Source: Jackrogersella multiformis
Taxonomy: Eukaryota > Ascomycota > Sordariomycetes > Xylariales > Hypoxylaceae
Length of the DNA stretch: 64,000 bases
NCBI GenBank assembly: GCA_902806575.1
Contig: CADCXD010000002.1
Coordinates: 2,728,001-2,792,000, forward strand
Reading direction: 5' to 3'
Part shown: positions 10,911-22,592 of the stretch, piece after piece
How the letters are laid out: every line of letters begins with the position of its first letter
How positions within the stretch are numbered: position 1 is the first letter of the stretch
Program-made: the position numbers and the translations under genes
Notes under the pieces: generated by a model
Databases searched by the model: none
The model's input: the letters and a program-made list of their open reading frames with translations, nothing else
What the model was told of the DNA's origin: nothing

Positions 10911-13314
10911 ATTACACAATATCCCAGACCTATTAACGCGTCCTAGAAGTTCCTAGGCCAACTAGGCTAAGGTAAGCATATCCGCCCTCCGCCCCCGGCT
11001 TCCGGGTAGCTTGTTCTAACTTCAACCCTAGCTTCCTAAAACTACTTAGTATCTAAGCTACTATTTAGCAGCTTGACAGCTTAGGTAGATGAAGTATTAG
11101 TAAAATTCCCATCGGAGTATCTACGTCGTTAGTACACTCTCTAGCGTCTTACGTAGGCATCATAAGGAAGATTTACACATGCTCGGAGACATCGGGTCTT
11201 AAAATGGCTTACCTCAAAACACCATACACAATCTAGAACGTCCCTAGTTTTGGTAAGTAAATCCACTTCAAACATACCACTTTACCTCGCACCACGCATT
11301 TTTATTATCGGAACAAGAGAAGATTTATTATGCTACTACCTACATCTTTTCACTATACGTAAAACTCGAAGATGCCCGCCGCCATAATCCGGTTATTAAT
11401 CGCCTACGAATTGTCTAACCACAAAGAATGAAAATCTATCATGACCCGAAGGGAGAGCGATGTCTTCTAGGGCTAATATTTCGGAGCCATAAGGATTTAG
11501 TGACATTAGGAGCACCTCTTAGGGCGGACAGCTAGTACGTGTCGTCATATCTGTCTTGGCGTATCAATTAAATTTCTACTGACGCAGGTTATATAAAATT
11601 AAATGTAAAGATGCTTCGCATTCAACCCTTATTAATAAATTGACTAGGACATCAATATGTCTACGGCTGGGTGTTTATCGGTCTATGGAAACTACGGAAT
11701 TATCGGCGTTTGTAAGAAGACTGATCCTCCCGTCCCTATCCATTGGAGCCGGTGAGCCGGGCCGCTGCAATAACTACCGGACCCATCGTCTCTGGTTGGA
11801 AGAATTCCAAATACCATGACGCATTTGGAAAATTAATATAAAAGCTTGATACCATTCCAAAGGAGTTATATAATTAAACGGACCGAGTCGGTTTCACGCC
11901 AACTATAATATGCAACGCAACCTCTCGAATTTCCGACGTAGCCTCTGACTATATGCTTATAAATATGAAGGTTATGATGACAATTGCTCTCGACCCAAGT
12001 GTTATGACGGATACATAGAAAAGGAGAAAGAAAAATTTGCCTCGCAAAGGCAGATATGAGCATAGAAGGATCAACATATCGTCATTTCATAGCCTGTCAG
12101 CTCCGGCGGGCTCACCAGATCCGAGCGGCATGATCTACGATAGGAGCTACAGATTGAGTTGAGATCGGGTATTTCTAAACAAATCGGCATGCCTTTGTAT
12201 GATAGTACATGACTCCTACGCTGTTCTATCGCCAATTCCTTCGTGCCCTAAACATCGTCAGACGGGATCGATTGAATCAGGACCGACTTTGCCATCGTCA
12301 CCGTGTCGGCGTGTCTCGGCGCAAATAGAACTGTTTTACTTACTGGAGTGTTCAGCAACCATTGTCAACTCAATACATGGCTATAGGGTCCTATCTTGCG
12401 TGGGAAATAGGTGGGGTTTTCATTTCTAGAAAGCAGGCGGGTCATATCGTTGTCGCTAAGTATTTGGTACTATTCTGCCTAAGTATACTAATAATGAGCA
12501 TAAGGCCGTGAAGTTGAGGCTTTTCTTAGGACACCAAGCCTTTGGGAATACTCTAAGACATTCCATACTCCTAGGACTTCGCCTACTGTCCCATACTTCA
12601 CTGGGGATGGTCTCAAGAAAAGGGGACCCGCGAGAGTCTTCATGGTATAGATATCCAGATCATCAAATCGTCAATGGATCCTGCGGAGAACTTGCCCTAG
12701 ACAATCATGGATGTAGGAATGATTGGTTAACGAGGAAAGTCCCATTAGGCCTGCTTTTTTTGCTACAGGGGCTGAATTTCCACAGATAATAAGTCTAGTC
12801 TCTCGATAATTCTTACAACACTTACTGATTCAAAGAGGAGAAAGGGACCATCAAGTATTAAGCAACCAGCAACCAATACCTTGAAACATACCACCCTCCG
12901 TGCTTAATGTGATCTCTATTCCCAGGTAATGGCCCGAGTTAGGCCCCTAGCTATAGATAGGCCATTTTTATTTCCAGAGGCACTAACCTTTGGGTCAGAA
13001 ATTCCAGTCATGTAATAAACTCTATGCCTTCTATAAGTTGCTAGATAGCTTCCTCTAAGTACCTACAAGTCAACGTCTAAATATAAAGCCTCCAATGATG
13101 GCCTCAACTGTGCCCTGCTCAAAGCTAATACTCGCTATAGCTAGGAATATCAGTGTCGGGACCTAGACCTATAAGACTAGTTCGATACACATACAACCTC
13201 TATAGAAAGGGGTATCAGCCAAGTAAAGAATAAAACACTGGCAAGTATACGTATATATATATACATACATATAGCCGACTCGAGTCTCTCAATTACAGCC
13301 ATCCATCACCCCCT

Positions 13315-14559
13315 CTAACTCCCCAGAATAAGCCCGACCAGCTCCCCCGGCTCGTCAAAGAAATCCAGCACCACGACCCCCAACCTGCTCCCGCGCATCT
13401 CCCGCAGCACCTCCGCCAGCTGGCGATTGACGCCCCCCTGGCCCGTCGCGTCCCCCAGCGCCATGGTCTCGGGGTACACGGGCGGCGTGTTCGCGTTGTG
13501 CTCGGCGGACGTGAACGTGATGAACAGCGTATCCGCGTCCGCGGGATCCGCCGCCGCCGCTTTCTCCAGGTTCGTGCGCACCGCGGCCATCTTCGCGGCC
13601 ACGTTGTCGCCGACGCTGGAGTTGGTCCCTAGCGTGTCGGGCTCGTAGTAGTCCTCCACGAAGGCAGTCGCGTTGGTCGACTCGTTGTACACCAGCCCGA
13701 ACCCCGCGGGGTTGTTATCCGGCCACTTCGCCGGGCTCAGATGCAGGCCCGGCAGCCCGTCCCCTTCCCCTTCCCCCGCACCGTCCATATCAAACCTCTT
13801 CACCAGCACGACCTTCCCCCTCGCCTCCCCCAGCCTCGGCGCCCACCCCCTGCCCTGCCAGACGCAGCTCCTCGCCGCGGGGCCCAGCAGCACGCTCCGC
13901 AGCTCCGCCCGCACCGCCGCGTCGAACCCCGCCCCTTCCACCGTGCCGCCCTCGTACTGCAGGCTCACCAGCACCACCTCGCGGGGGTGCGCGCGCAGCC
14001 AGGCCGCCAGCGCGAGGACCACGTCGTCGAGCGCGGCGCGGGCCCCCATCAGCGCGGCGCCGTGCCAGAAGGCGAGGCGCCCGGCGCCCGCGGGGTCGGC
14101 CGCGAACCGCAGGTCGAAGAAGCGCACGCCGGCCGCGAGCGCGCGCGCCATGCTGCGGCGCTGGCACCGGTACGTCTGCGGCGGGCGCGCCGTCGTGCCG
14201 TCGCAGCGCGTGGCGAACGCCAGCGCCTCCTGCGTCGCCAGCGTGTAGTTCCACGTCGCGGCGTCGTGGGCGCCGGGGATGTTGAGGTGCGCGAGGGGCG
14301 TGGAGTCCGGGAGCGCGGACATCCAGTTCGCGTACGGGGACTCCTGCTCCTCGTCGCTATCGTTACCATTATTGTCGTCATGAGGATTATCGAAGTCGGT
14401 GTCGCCGAACACTTCGCGGCTGTCCTGCAGGACCTTCTGCAGCGCGAACTGGGCCAGGGCGGAGCTCGAAGGGTCCGCGGAGGCTATGGCCGCGGATGCT
14501 GATGCTGCCGCCGCGGCTGCTGCTAGGCAGCGGAGTAGAAGTGCGGGCGGAGCGCGCAT
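13315..14559 (-). CDS. Secreted PI-PLC X-domain-like protein
   Basis: A single-exon gene of 414 residues related to bacterial-type phosphatidylinositol-specific phospholipase C. It begins with an alanine-rich signal peptide (about residues 1-28), so the product is probably secreted or surface-bound. His98 in NIPGAHDAAT and His166 in AFWHGA fit the catalytic histidine pair, and Asp149/Arg151 in FFDLRF fit the strand after the first histidine. The C-terminal part has LGVVVLDFFDEPGELV, a motif seen near the end of this barrel. I chose the start at 14559 rather than 14667 because it opens on the signal peptide. The gene is strikingly GC-rich compared with its flanks. Long antisense open frames here are by-products of that GC bias. 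The exact substrate is unknown. Confidence 0.85.
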   Translation of the reverse strand: MRAPPALLLRCLAAAAAAASASAAIASADPSSSALAQFALQKVLQDSREVFGDTDFDNPHDDNNGNDSDEEQESPYANWMSALPDSTPLAHLNIPGAHDAATWNYTLATQEALAFATRCDGTTARPPQTYRCQRRSMARALAAGVRFFDLRFAADPAGAGRLAFWHGAALMGARAALDDVVLALAAWLRAHPREVVLVSLQYEGGTVEGAGFDAAVRAELRSVLLGPAARSCVWQGRGWAPRLGEARGKVVLVKRFDMDGAGEGEGDGLPGLHLSPAKWPDNNPAGFGLVYNESTNATAFVEDYYEPDTLGTNSSVGDNVAAKMAAVRTNLEKAAAADPADADTLFITFTSAEHNANTPPVYPETMALGDATGQGGVNRQLAEVLREMRGSRLGVVVLDFFDEPGELVGLILGS

Positions 14560-15289
14560 CCTGCGTGGAGATGGGTGCGTAGCCCCGAGTTGGATGAGTT
14601 GGATGGAGAAGAGGCTTTTGCTCCAACGACCAGGGTGGGTATCCAAGCGGTTTCCGTCGAAGGGCACTTAATGGTAAACTCAAAGTTGTTTTCTCCTTGT
14701 AAAGAACAGATTGGATCTCATACCACAAGATTACCAAGGTCGGCATTTCATTTATTCTATTTCTCGGCGGCGATCATTGACTTTTTCGACTCGGCCCTTA
14801 GTAATCGCCTTAAGCACTGCCCCGTTCCCACCCACGCATTCTGGATACCTACCCCATATAATTGGTGGCGTCAGCAAAATGTTAACTCCCGAGGGCTTGG
14901 TAGACGGTGTGTTGAACCACGTGGAAGGGATGAGCCGCAATTCTAAAAATGATAAGCACCTTACCTAGGTGGTAAGTTTACTAATCCGGCACATGTCAAA
15001 TTAGCATGTATGAGAGATCTCCACGAGACCGATTTTTCAGATTCAAGCTATGATTTTAAGACGGAGCTGGGTTGCATGTTAGCTCCGAGCATTCTTTAGG
15101 GTACCTGGTATCCATTGACTTATGCCAGGTTGACTAACGTGAACCGCGGAACGTCCTTCGGTCCTGAACTCGTAGCTCTTTAACCTTTTAGATAGAGCTT
15201 ATCCACCTGAAGCATCTTCATAGACACCACTCCTGCGCTGTATTATTTATCTCATCCCTGAAAACCCAACCTGGATCCTAGGCTGCTGG
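14560..15289. other. Spacer between PLC-like gene and GTR2; no gene seen
   Basis: This holds the promoter of the PLC-like gene and the 3' flank of GTR2. Short overlapping open frames at 14575-14968 have no family resemblance. Confidence 0.5.
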
Positions 15290-16580
15290 CTATTTCGGCT
15301 TCGTAATCTCGAAGAATTCCTTCACACCCTGCACAACCACCTCGACATTCATGTTGACAAGCGGCATCTTATCATAGCTGTCTTCCTTCATGATCGCAAC
15401 GAGCGCGAGATGCTTGTCAACCTCACGTAGTATTATGGGCTTGTTCCCGTCGCTCAGCACCATACAACTCTCGGCGCAACCTGAGGCCACCTGGTCCTCT
15501 ATCTTCTGATTCCAGGGCGGCCCCTCCAGGCCTTCTCGATACCTCTGTGTTCGGGGCCAGCTACCGTAGACTTCTGTGACGTCTATAATGACGTCGATGT
15601 AGTCGGAACATATCTCGTAGCTCGCCATGTCCGCCGGCTCGCTATCGGTGGCAATATATATCTTAGACAAGACGTCGAAGAGGTAGGCTTTTTCGAAGCG
15701 ACACGTGCGGCAGAGATTAGTAAGCATCGCCTCGAGTATACCAAGGCGAGGGATGAGCTTCTGAATGACCTTGCTGAACGCTTCGAAGATGCTATGGTTG
15801 TAAATGCTAGTCAAATGGAAAGTGACAGGGGCGTTTTCGAAACCATGATCTGAGAGTTCGTCTTGGATTCGTATAGTAATATCTCGTTGGATATCCAACT
15901 TGTAGTCATCTGATAAGCCGTCTACTTTATGAATGAATACTTCAATTTTAATGTTAGGATACGTTCGCTGGAGATTTAATATTGTCATGTTTAGGCGTGC
16001 CACGGCTTCCAGATAATCATCCTGGGCATCAATGACCCAAATAAGGGCACCGATCTCGCCGAACATCGCGTCGATATCGAATGTTGGGTTATCAAATATG
16101 TCGATCTGACCCGGAAAGTCCCAGACTTGGAAGTCCATGAAAGATCTATAGAGTTACGTTAGAAGAACTAGACCCGTGTTTATAGTAACCATAAGTTCTT
16201 ACGGCATAGTGTCTTTCTGGATCCGTGCTGTCGACTCAAGAAATAAGGTCTCGCTCGGCGGTAATTTATGAAAAACCACACTCGATATCGATGATTTCCC
16301 ACTCCTACAGTCAAATTAGCCCGACCGCCCGATGCGCGACACACGATGGCGTGTAGTACCTTCTCTGCCCCATCAGAAGCAACCTAGGTTTCCCTTTTGC
16401 TGGCAGATCCGGAAGCTGTTCAAACGCCCTCGGGCCATTCCTTCGTTGTCTTTGGTCCTGTTCATATACACGTGTCAGAGCCTGCTGCGCAACACTAGAG
16501 GGACCAGACGATGTCTCGTATGGTTGCTCCTGAGAATTCTCAGGGTCGAAACTGCCTAAACCGCGAAGTCGAGAAGACAT
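15290..16580 (-). CDS. GTR2: Rag-family small GTPase, Gtr2/RagC-RagD type
   Basis: A GTPase of the EGO/Rag heterodimer that passes amino-acid sufficiency to TORC1 at the vacuole membrane (family knowledge). Three exons: 16360-16580, 16203-16304 and 15290 to about 16145, giving 392 residues. The P-loop is GQRRSGKSS (about residues 71-79), the switch II/G3 motif WDFPGQ (about 116-121), and the G4-type motif HKVD. The phrases LFLEST, ALIWVIDAQDDY and KIYIATDSEPADM are typical of RagC/Gtr2 rather than Gtr1. The C-terminal half is the roadblock-like dimerisation domain. Intron 2 is about 57 bases with a CTAAC branch site. The exact exon-3 border sits in a short A-run on the plus strand and should be confirmed. 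Confidence 0.93.
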
Positions 16581-16960
16581 AACGACAACATGGGCGGTTT
16601 CAAAATAGATAAAACGACGCAAAGAAACGCTCGGCGATGAGAAACATTAGACTCGGGTACATTAAGAGTCGAGCTGATGGGAGCAGACGCGCCCCTCGTA
16701 TGAATATCAAAATCTTCCCTGGTTCATCTCTGCTGAATGACACGAAAGGCACTAATATTCTTAATGAATCTCAGACGACCTCTGCAATCGGAGGCTCGTG
16801 GTTTGTGTCTTGGCGTTATGTTTAGAGGCTAGGAGGGCTAGGTAATGAACCAATCTGCAAACGAGGTTGCCGAATCCAAGGGCCCGGGTAGGGGAATGCA
16901 AGATCACAGCGGTCAGAGCCCTGGAGATTGCGAGGTCTGGGTGGCTGCATGTGGTAGGTG

Positions 16961-17005
16961 AAATCAAGTGAAATCAGGTGAAATCAGGTGAAATCAGGGG
17001 AAATC
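16961..17005. repeat. 10-base tandem repeat (AAATCAGGTG unit)
   Basis: Four and a half near-perfect copies of a 10-base unit in the upstream region of GTR2. One unit carries AAG and one GGG variants. Non-coding. Confidence 0.85.
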
Positions 17006-17284
17006 GACCGGGGAATATATCCAATCTCATAACGGGAAGAGGCGACAGGTCCGGGGCATTCAGCTCGATCAAAATAGGGCATATTGCTCCTTGATAATCT
17101 GAAAGAAGGAACGCGAAGATTTCATTGCTGATCTCACCGTCGTACAAATCAAACAGCTCGGGGCTATCGGTCCAGGCAGCTCAGGCAGACTCGGGTAGAA
17201 GGTAGAAGGTAATCAGGCCAGGGTATAATAATCTCTCCGTTTGCAAAACCGGCCCCGTGCTTGACGTCTGCCTAAATTATCATA

Positions 17285-17310
17285 ATATAATAATAATAAT
17301 AATAATATCA
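17285..17310. repeat. AAT microsatellite
   Basis: Short run of TAA/AAT trinucleotides followed by A-rich sequence, in non-coding DNA. Confidence 0.7.
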
Positions 17311-18060
17311 TAATAAAAATAACAATGGCGTTAAAGTGTTTTTAAACCCAAAACGACCATTACACATCATGACAGTGCTGTCAGACGGCGCGGTACGGCC
17401 AGAAAGGATGAAAATAACAAAATCATACAACGGCGGTCCAAGTACTTGACTGCCACAGAACATCCATAGCCGTCAGTGGATTGAAGACCTTCCAGAAAAG
17501 GAGTTCGGCGATGATACGCGGCGGTTGTTTTGTGCCACTGGGCAACACCAGCTCGAGTGACATTTTGGATTCATAAGCAAGGAAATAGTTGAGGAAAACA
17601 AGATCAAAGAAAAAGTAAAAGAAAAGTCAATGTCTCACCTCCATGATAGGAGTATAGCTTAGAGAAAAGACCCCGGACTCTATTTGTTACGCTGGGTAAT
17701 CAAACGCGCGGCGGCCTTATTCCTCCTCCCCTCCTCCGCAACATGAAAGACGGATAGAGAGAGAGCGCGCGCGAGAGATGGGAATACCCGTATCGTATCC
17801 CGTATTTACCAGAGCGAACGTTGTGCCCGCTTGAAGTCGTACTCTGGCCTGTGGGATGAGAAATTCTGAGTCAGCTTTCTATACGGCGACGAATGAGCCG
17901 GCTTGACTTGAACCAACAGGCTGGTGCGGGCTGACTCAACTTGGCCCGTTGCACCAATGATGGCTCTGTGTCGTGTTCGTCGTCTGGTGGTTGCAATAAA
18001 TAGCGGGAAGAAATAAAAAAAGGTAAAGGTGCACAGCGTCGGTAGGGTATCTCGGTAGAC

Positions 18061-18104
18061 GGAACCTTGGAACCTTGGAACCTTGGAACCTTGGAACCTT
18101 GGAA
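18061..18104. repeat. 8-base tandem repeat (GGAACCTT unit)
   Basis: Five perfect consecutive copies of GGAACCTT plus a partial sixth, then a TTCTTGTTGG-type duplication at about 18115-18135. Non-coding. Confidence 0.9.
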
Positions 18105-19540
18105 GCTGTCAGGATCTTGTTGGTTCTTGTTGGTTCAGCTCGACTCTTGCTTCACCAATGTCGACGGGCTCTGAAGTGACACTCAGATTCCGAGATCAAT
18201 TGGATAATTAATTGAACACCGTGTCGCGCCAGATTTATAAGAGCAAATCCCGAGAAATTATAAAGCACCTTGGCAGCGTACCCAGGTAGTAGAAAACGAG
18301 TTCTGCCACATATAAACAGGTATGTGAAGGATGACCTCCCTTCGCTCTTTGATGAGAATAATAACGATTTAATGATTGTGATGAAAGGTGGGAGATGTTT
18401 AACTAAGCTGCCAAGGTGGAGTTTGACAGAGCACGAGCTCCAACTTAGCGTCAGTTGCCAGTCCCACTTTTACAGCCGTCACACTATTAAATCCCTAGTC
18501 TACATCTGTATTATAAAATCTCTAATCAACACCACCTGGGCACCATACCCTAGGTACCTAATCCCTCCCTCCCTCTATATCTGATAAGCACATCTCATAC
18601 TTACCTAGGTGTACCCAAGGCAAACTCACAACTTAACATGTACACAGCTCATCACAACTATGGTTATTTCAATTTTAATTACCTACTAGGCACCTAAAGT
18701 ATCATATGATAGTAGTCATGACTCTCTTCTCCTCTCCTCTCATCTCACTCATCCTAAACCAGTCCTGTCGCAACATGTCCCAGATTTAAACCATTTAATC
18801 TAAGCATAGCATGATCAAGAATAAGAATAAATAAGGAATGTCACACTGGAGAGGCCGAAAGGTAAGCTTGAGTCACTACGTAGGTAATCTAATCATCGGA
18901 CCTGATGAGACACTCGCCGCCCTATTTTAAAACACGACGAGTGAATGTTTCATCTCTGCTTACCAGGTAAGTACCTACCTACCTATGTAAGCTTACCGCC
19001 GTACCTATCTCGGGTTACGCTGTATTCGGCCGTAGGATCCGGAGTCTTGCCCTTCTCCGCTGCTCTCGGAACCGGGCCGGAAAATTCCATCCCACGGAAA
19101 CCGGGTCTAATTCTCATTGGCATTGACGCCAAGATACCTACCTAGCCTAGGTAGGTATGCTTATGTTTTACTTATCCATCTAGAAGAACGTCATAGCCTA
19201 AAGAGCTCATCTCATACGTGAAAGATATCACCATCTACACAATATAACTTGACAAAAATACACTAGTCGTAATTTACTAGGCGAGTATCTAGAAGATAAC
19301 AACAATATCCCGTCCAACGAATTACCTATAATGTATGATTATTCCCCTAACCCCTAACTCCGATGCAAGGCTTCTCCTTAAGCGATGCGATGCAATATAT
19401 GCTGACCTATGTTCCATCCTTCGATTGACAACTCTGTGTTGTAACTAGATTATTTGAGTCGTGGCTGCGGCGCCAAGTTTATGTTAACCATAAATTTAGC
19501 CTCACACAACGGCCCTGGCGGGTTTTAGCCGTTTCTCGGT

Positions 19541-20659
19541 CTAGGCCGCTGTCTTTCCACTAAAAAGACTAAATCGAAGACTTTTGCGGCGTGGTGCGGT
19601 CTTGACCGGTTTGTGCTCTACCAAATCACCTAACCTGTCGTCTTCGGGTGGCGTAGGAGGAACCTCTGGGATAGTTGTAATGGGCGTGGTCTCGTCTGAG
19701 GTACTCGGCGGTGGCGTAGGAACTCTTGCGAGTTCAGTCATCGACGCTGATCTGAAGCCCCCAAAAGACTATAATGATATTAGCTATCGGCCCTGTAATC
19801 CGATCAAGATCACGCGGCCAAGGCAAAGGTAATAGACCATACCTTGACACTAATCCTCCGGTTCGACTTGGCGCCTTTTCTGGTCTCGGCGGGCTTGTCG
19901 TCGGGCGTGGCATGGCCCGATTCGTTAATTTCGGCAGCAATCGTCCTGCCCCCGATGGCAACATTCTCCTCGGGGGTGGCGACGAAGCGCACGTAACCCC
20001 TAGACGCTATGACTCCTAACGATTCTTGGATATGTCGCTGGATGAGTGCCGCATTTCTCTTGTTCGTGGTGGGCTGAACCAGACTTGGCAATGCGTGAAT
20101 AGTTATGGTGTACGCCGGATCGAAGGAACCACCGAACATCATGCAGCAGCCATGGTTCAAGTTGACGACGATGGAGGACACTGGCCGCTGATATCGGTTG
20201 GACAGGTGGTATGAAAGATCTGTTATGAAGGAAAACTCATCCTTGATCTATAATTTTATATCAATACGGTAGGCCGATAGGGCGATTGTCGTGAAAACTC
20301 ACGATGACGTTGGTCCTTAGATCTGCCATGACAATGGCTTCATTATGTATGCGAGCCCTGACCGGGTCTGGATCCCGGTTGGCCGCCGCGAATTCACTCT
20401 CGAAGTAGGCGCTCCTCTTCTTACTGAGCTCCGGATGTAACTGGGACTTTCGAGTGCTCGCCGGATCGCCAGGCGGAGGGCGATCGATATTGCGCATCAT
20501 CTTGTTACCCTCGACTATATGATGTGCCTTCGATGGCCGTGAGGATTGAACTTTTCGTTGCGCAAAAGATGTGCTAGGTATAGCAGAAGAATGGTTATTA
20601 CCCGTAGAGGGTGGGTTTATACGGGGAAGCCTTGCTGGCAAAGAATCTGGTCGAGCCAT
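19541..20659 (-). CDS. MIF-superfamily (tautomerase fold) protein with long N- and C-terminal extensions
   Basis: Three exons (20303-20659, 19843-20247, 19541-19768) give 329 residues. Residues about 105-225 match macrophage migration inhibitory factor: MADLRTNVI as strand 1, SSIVVNLNHGCC, MFGGSFDPAYT matching the AFGGSS/EP segment, and the helix NKRNAALIQRHIQ. Animal MIF uses an N-terminal proline as catalytic base. Here the fold is internal, the aligned position appears to be valine, and the MIF CXXC motif is absent. Classical tautomerase chemistry is therefore unlikely (inference). The N-terminal about 100 residues and the Pro/Thr/Ser-rich, basic C-terminus look disordered. The exon 3 acceptor after TTATAG at about 19769 was chosen because it alone keeps the frame open and has a GCTAAT branch site. 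The role is unknown. Confidence 0.85.
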
Positions 20660-22592
20660 GGTTGTACACGCATTAGGGTATGTGATAGCTCGGATCGTCT
20701 TGTCTTATGCTATGCCAAGTGTGGTCCAAGTGCGGTTCCTCGCAAGTTAGTCTGGGCTTCTTGGGCCTCTTAGATGTGGTGATTGCTTGTCAGCCCTCTG
20801 TTCCAGGCGAATACTCCGCATTAACCTAGTGCATGTGGTGGTACTCGTATTGAGGTTGAGCTGTAAAGGACGTGGACGCAGGCTTGTCTGTTTTAGGTAT
20901 GGGTATATCAATCCAGACCTTATTAAATAAATCGTAGGCGTAGAATCCTTCGATCTATAGGATAGACACGGAGTGGGCGGCCGTCAGCAATGAGGTCACT
21001 TAGCACCTATTTTTTATGATTGGAATGGTTTATAGACACTACCTATAGAAAGATGAGCTTCAGCAAACTTGGGAGTCGGGTTGAATTGAATTGGCCGAAT
21101 TGTGAACCTCCGGTAGTAAGTAGCAAATGGAGATTCCGGCCAATAGTAGAATAGGATTAGTGGTGGTGAAAGGGAAAAGTTGAAGCAGGTAGGTGTGTAT
21201 ACATACTTCTAAGTTGGCCCGCTGTTTGAGCGACTCAATACCTTCCCTAGGTAGGTACCTAAGGTAGATACGATATCTACCTACCTCCTAAGCACTACCT
21301 AGGTAAGATAATGGATGTTAAGGTTCTGGAAGTAGGTTGTCGTCAGCTTGCATAAAGCAGGTACCAATTGACCGAGTTGATGGCACCTCCAACTTTTAAT
21401 GTCTTGCACTTGCCCTTGTAAATGCCTACCTACATGCTTACCTGCCAGCCTGCTTACCTCCTGCCGGTAGGTACCTACCTAGGTCCTACATAAAGGTATT
21501 ACCTAGGTATGTAGGTACTTCTTGGGCGCCTGCACTTTATTTATTATCTGCACTTCCAATTTATACGAATTGGAAGTTATGCCGAGTCTCGCATGGTTCT
21601 TCTCTTTCTCATCCCTTATCCCCCCCCCCACATCCCAACTTCGACCTTCTCTCTTCAAGTTGCAACTCTACCAACCAACCAGCAAGAGCCTTTTATGAGT
21701 CGATTGTAACACGGAGTACACGACAAGCGGGATCTGCGTAAGACATGATAGCCCAGTCGTCGACCTTCAAGGATTACACAACATCACCTCGTGTTACTAC
21801 GCTGCTACCCGTTCTGGCCTCTCGCATCCGGCCTTCGATTGGCGATGGCAATCAGGACAGCGACATCATCTGTTGCGGATGAGAGTATTCCTTGGTGGAA
21901 GCATTTGGAAATCTAGCATCGTCCGCGATGTCACGTATAATATCCTGATACCAGGTAAACGAGAGTCTTTAACGTCTCCGCTGATTCCCGTCAGTAAATT
22001 GAGATGACGAGGTCATCTATAGTTGGAGTATCTCTTATGTTTCTTATGTCTCTTATGTCTCTTATCGCAAACAAGCCCTTTGCGAGATAGAGCCGCAGCT
22101 TGCCACCCCCGCAGGGTGCCGTGTTAATTTATAATTTATTTGCTTGCATATCCGACACCTTCTTTTATCTGGATATCACCTTATTCAAATAGGAGACGGT
22201 AAATCCGAATTAAATGCTATTATGAGCTACCGAGATCCGACATATCGCACCAATCAGTCTGTTCCTGATACCGTAGGTCTATATAGCGAGGTGACCTAGA
22301 ACGTCAACACGAAGCATCGAAGAAGATAACATGTATTGTCTCGCCACTCGTCCCCCCAAACCCCAAATGCCCGGTTACAATTGTTATACCGATTACCACA
22401 CGACTCGGCTGTACTTGTCGTTTCGCAGCCCAACTTTGCGCACCTTATCTACCCCTCAGGGCCGGGCTCCAACAGACCATTGGGGGTCATTGTCATTTAC
22501 AAGACCCTAATGTTGATCCACGGCCATGTGCAGATTGGGAACCAGGTTATGGGTCGCTTAAGTAACCGATGGTGTCCCACGACGATGGTGTC
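20660..22592. other. Spacer without recognisable gene
   Basis: This holds the promoter of the MIF-like gene and the 3' flank of the membrane-protein gene. Exact TACCTAGGTA copies lie at 21296 and 21500, with many partial ones at 21240-21520. A short imperfect TCTTATGT-type repeat lies near 22030-22065. No exon chain was recognised. Confidence 0.5.

Larger units (their letters stand above)
7429..13314. other. Gene-poor spacer of about 5.9 kb
   Basis: I read both strands and found no exon chain with family resemblance. Open frames are short and of random composition (for example 7749-8009 minus, 12508-12789 plus). The stretch contains exact TACCTAGGTA copies at 8133, 8434, 8567, 9879, 10578 and 10819 and many partial ones. 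A three-copy 8-base tandem repeat lies at 10887-10910. No tRNA B-box or rRNA was recognised. A gene built only from very short exons could have been missed. Confidence 0.5.
16581..19540. other. Gene-poor spacer with tandem repeats
   Basis: About 3 kb between GTR2 and the 3' end of the MIF-like gene. The 5' leader and promoter of GTR2 lie at its left end. It contains a 10-base tandem repeat (16961-17005), an AAT-rich microsatellite (17285-17310), a GA/GC run near 17755-17780 and an 8-base tandem repeat (18061-18104). No exon chain was recognised. The open frame at 18270-18584 has no family resemblance. Confidence 0.5.

Noticed and set aside
13741..14502. Plus-strand 253-codon frame antisense to the PLC-like gene
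   Set aside because: Arg/His/Gln-rich composition produced by the high GC of the real gene on the other strand.
16139..16150. Possible single-base frameshift at the GTR2 exon 2/3 junction
   Set aside because: The junction that restores the family motif SFMDFQVWDFPGQ also gives a total length divisible by three. The A-run there makes by-eye counting unsafe, so I do not claim a frameshift.
18270..18584. Plus-strand 104-codon frame
   Set aside because: Starts from a non-ATG codon, no recognisable motif, lies in repeat-rich spacer.
19734..19768. Alternative acceptors for MIF-like exon 3 (after CTTCAG or GATCAG)
   Set aside because: Joined to the chosen exon 2 donor they hit a stop at once. The TTATAG acceptor keeps the frame and leads into the Pro/Ser-rich tail.
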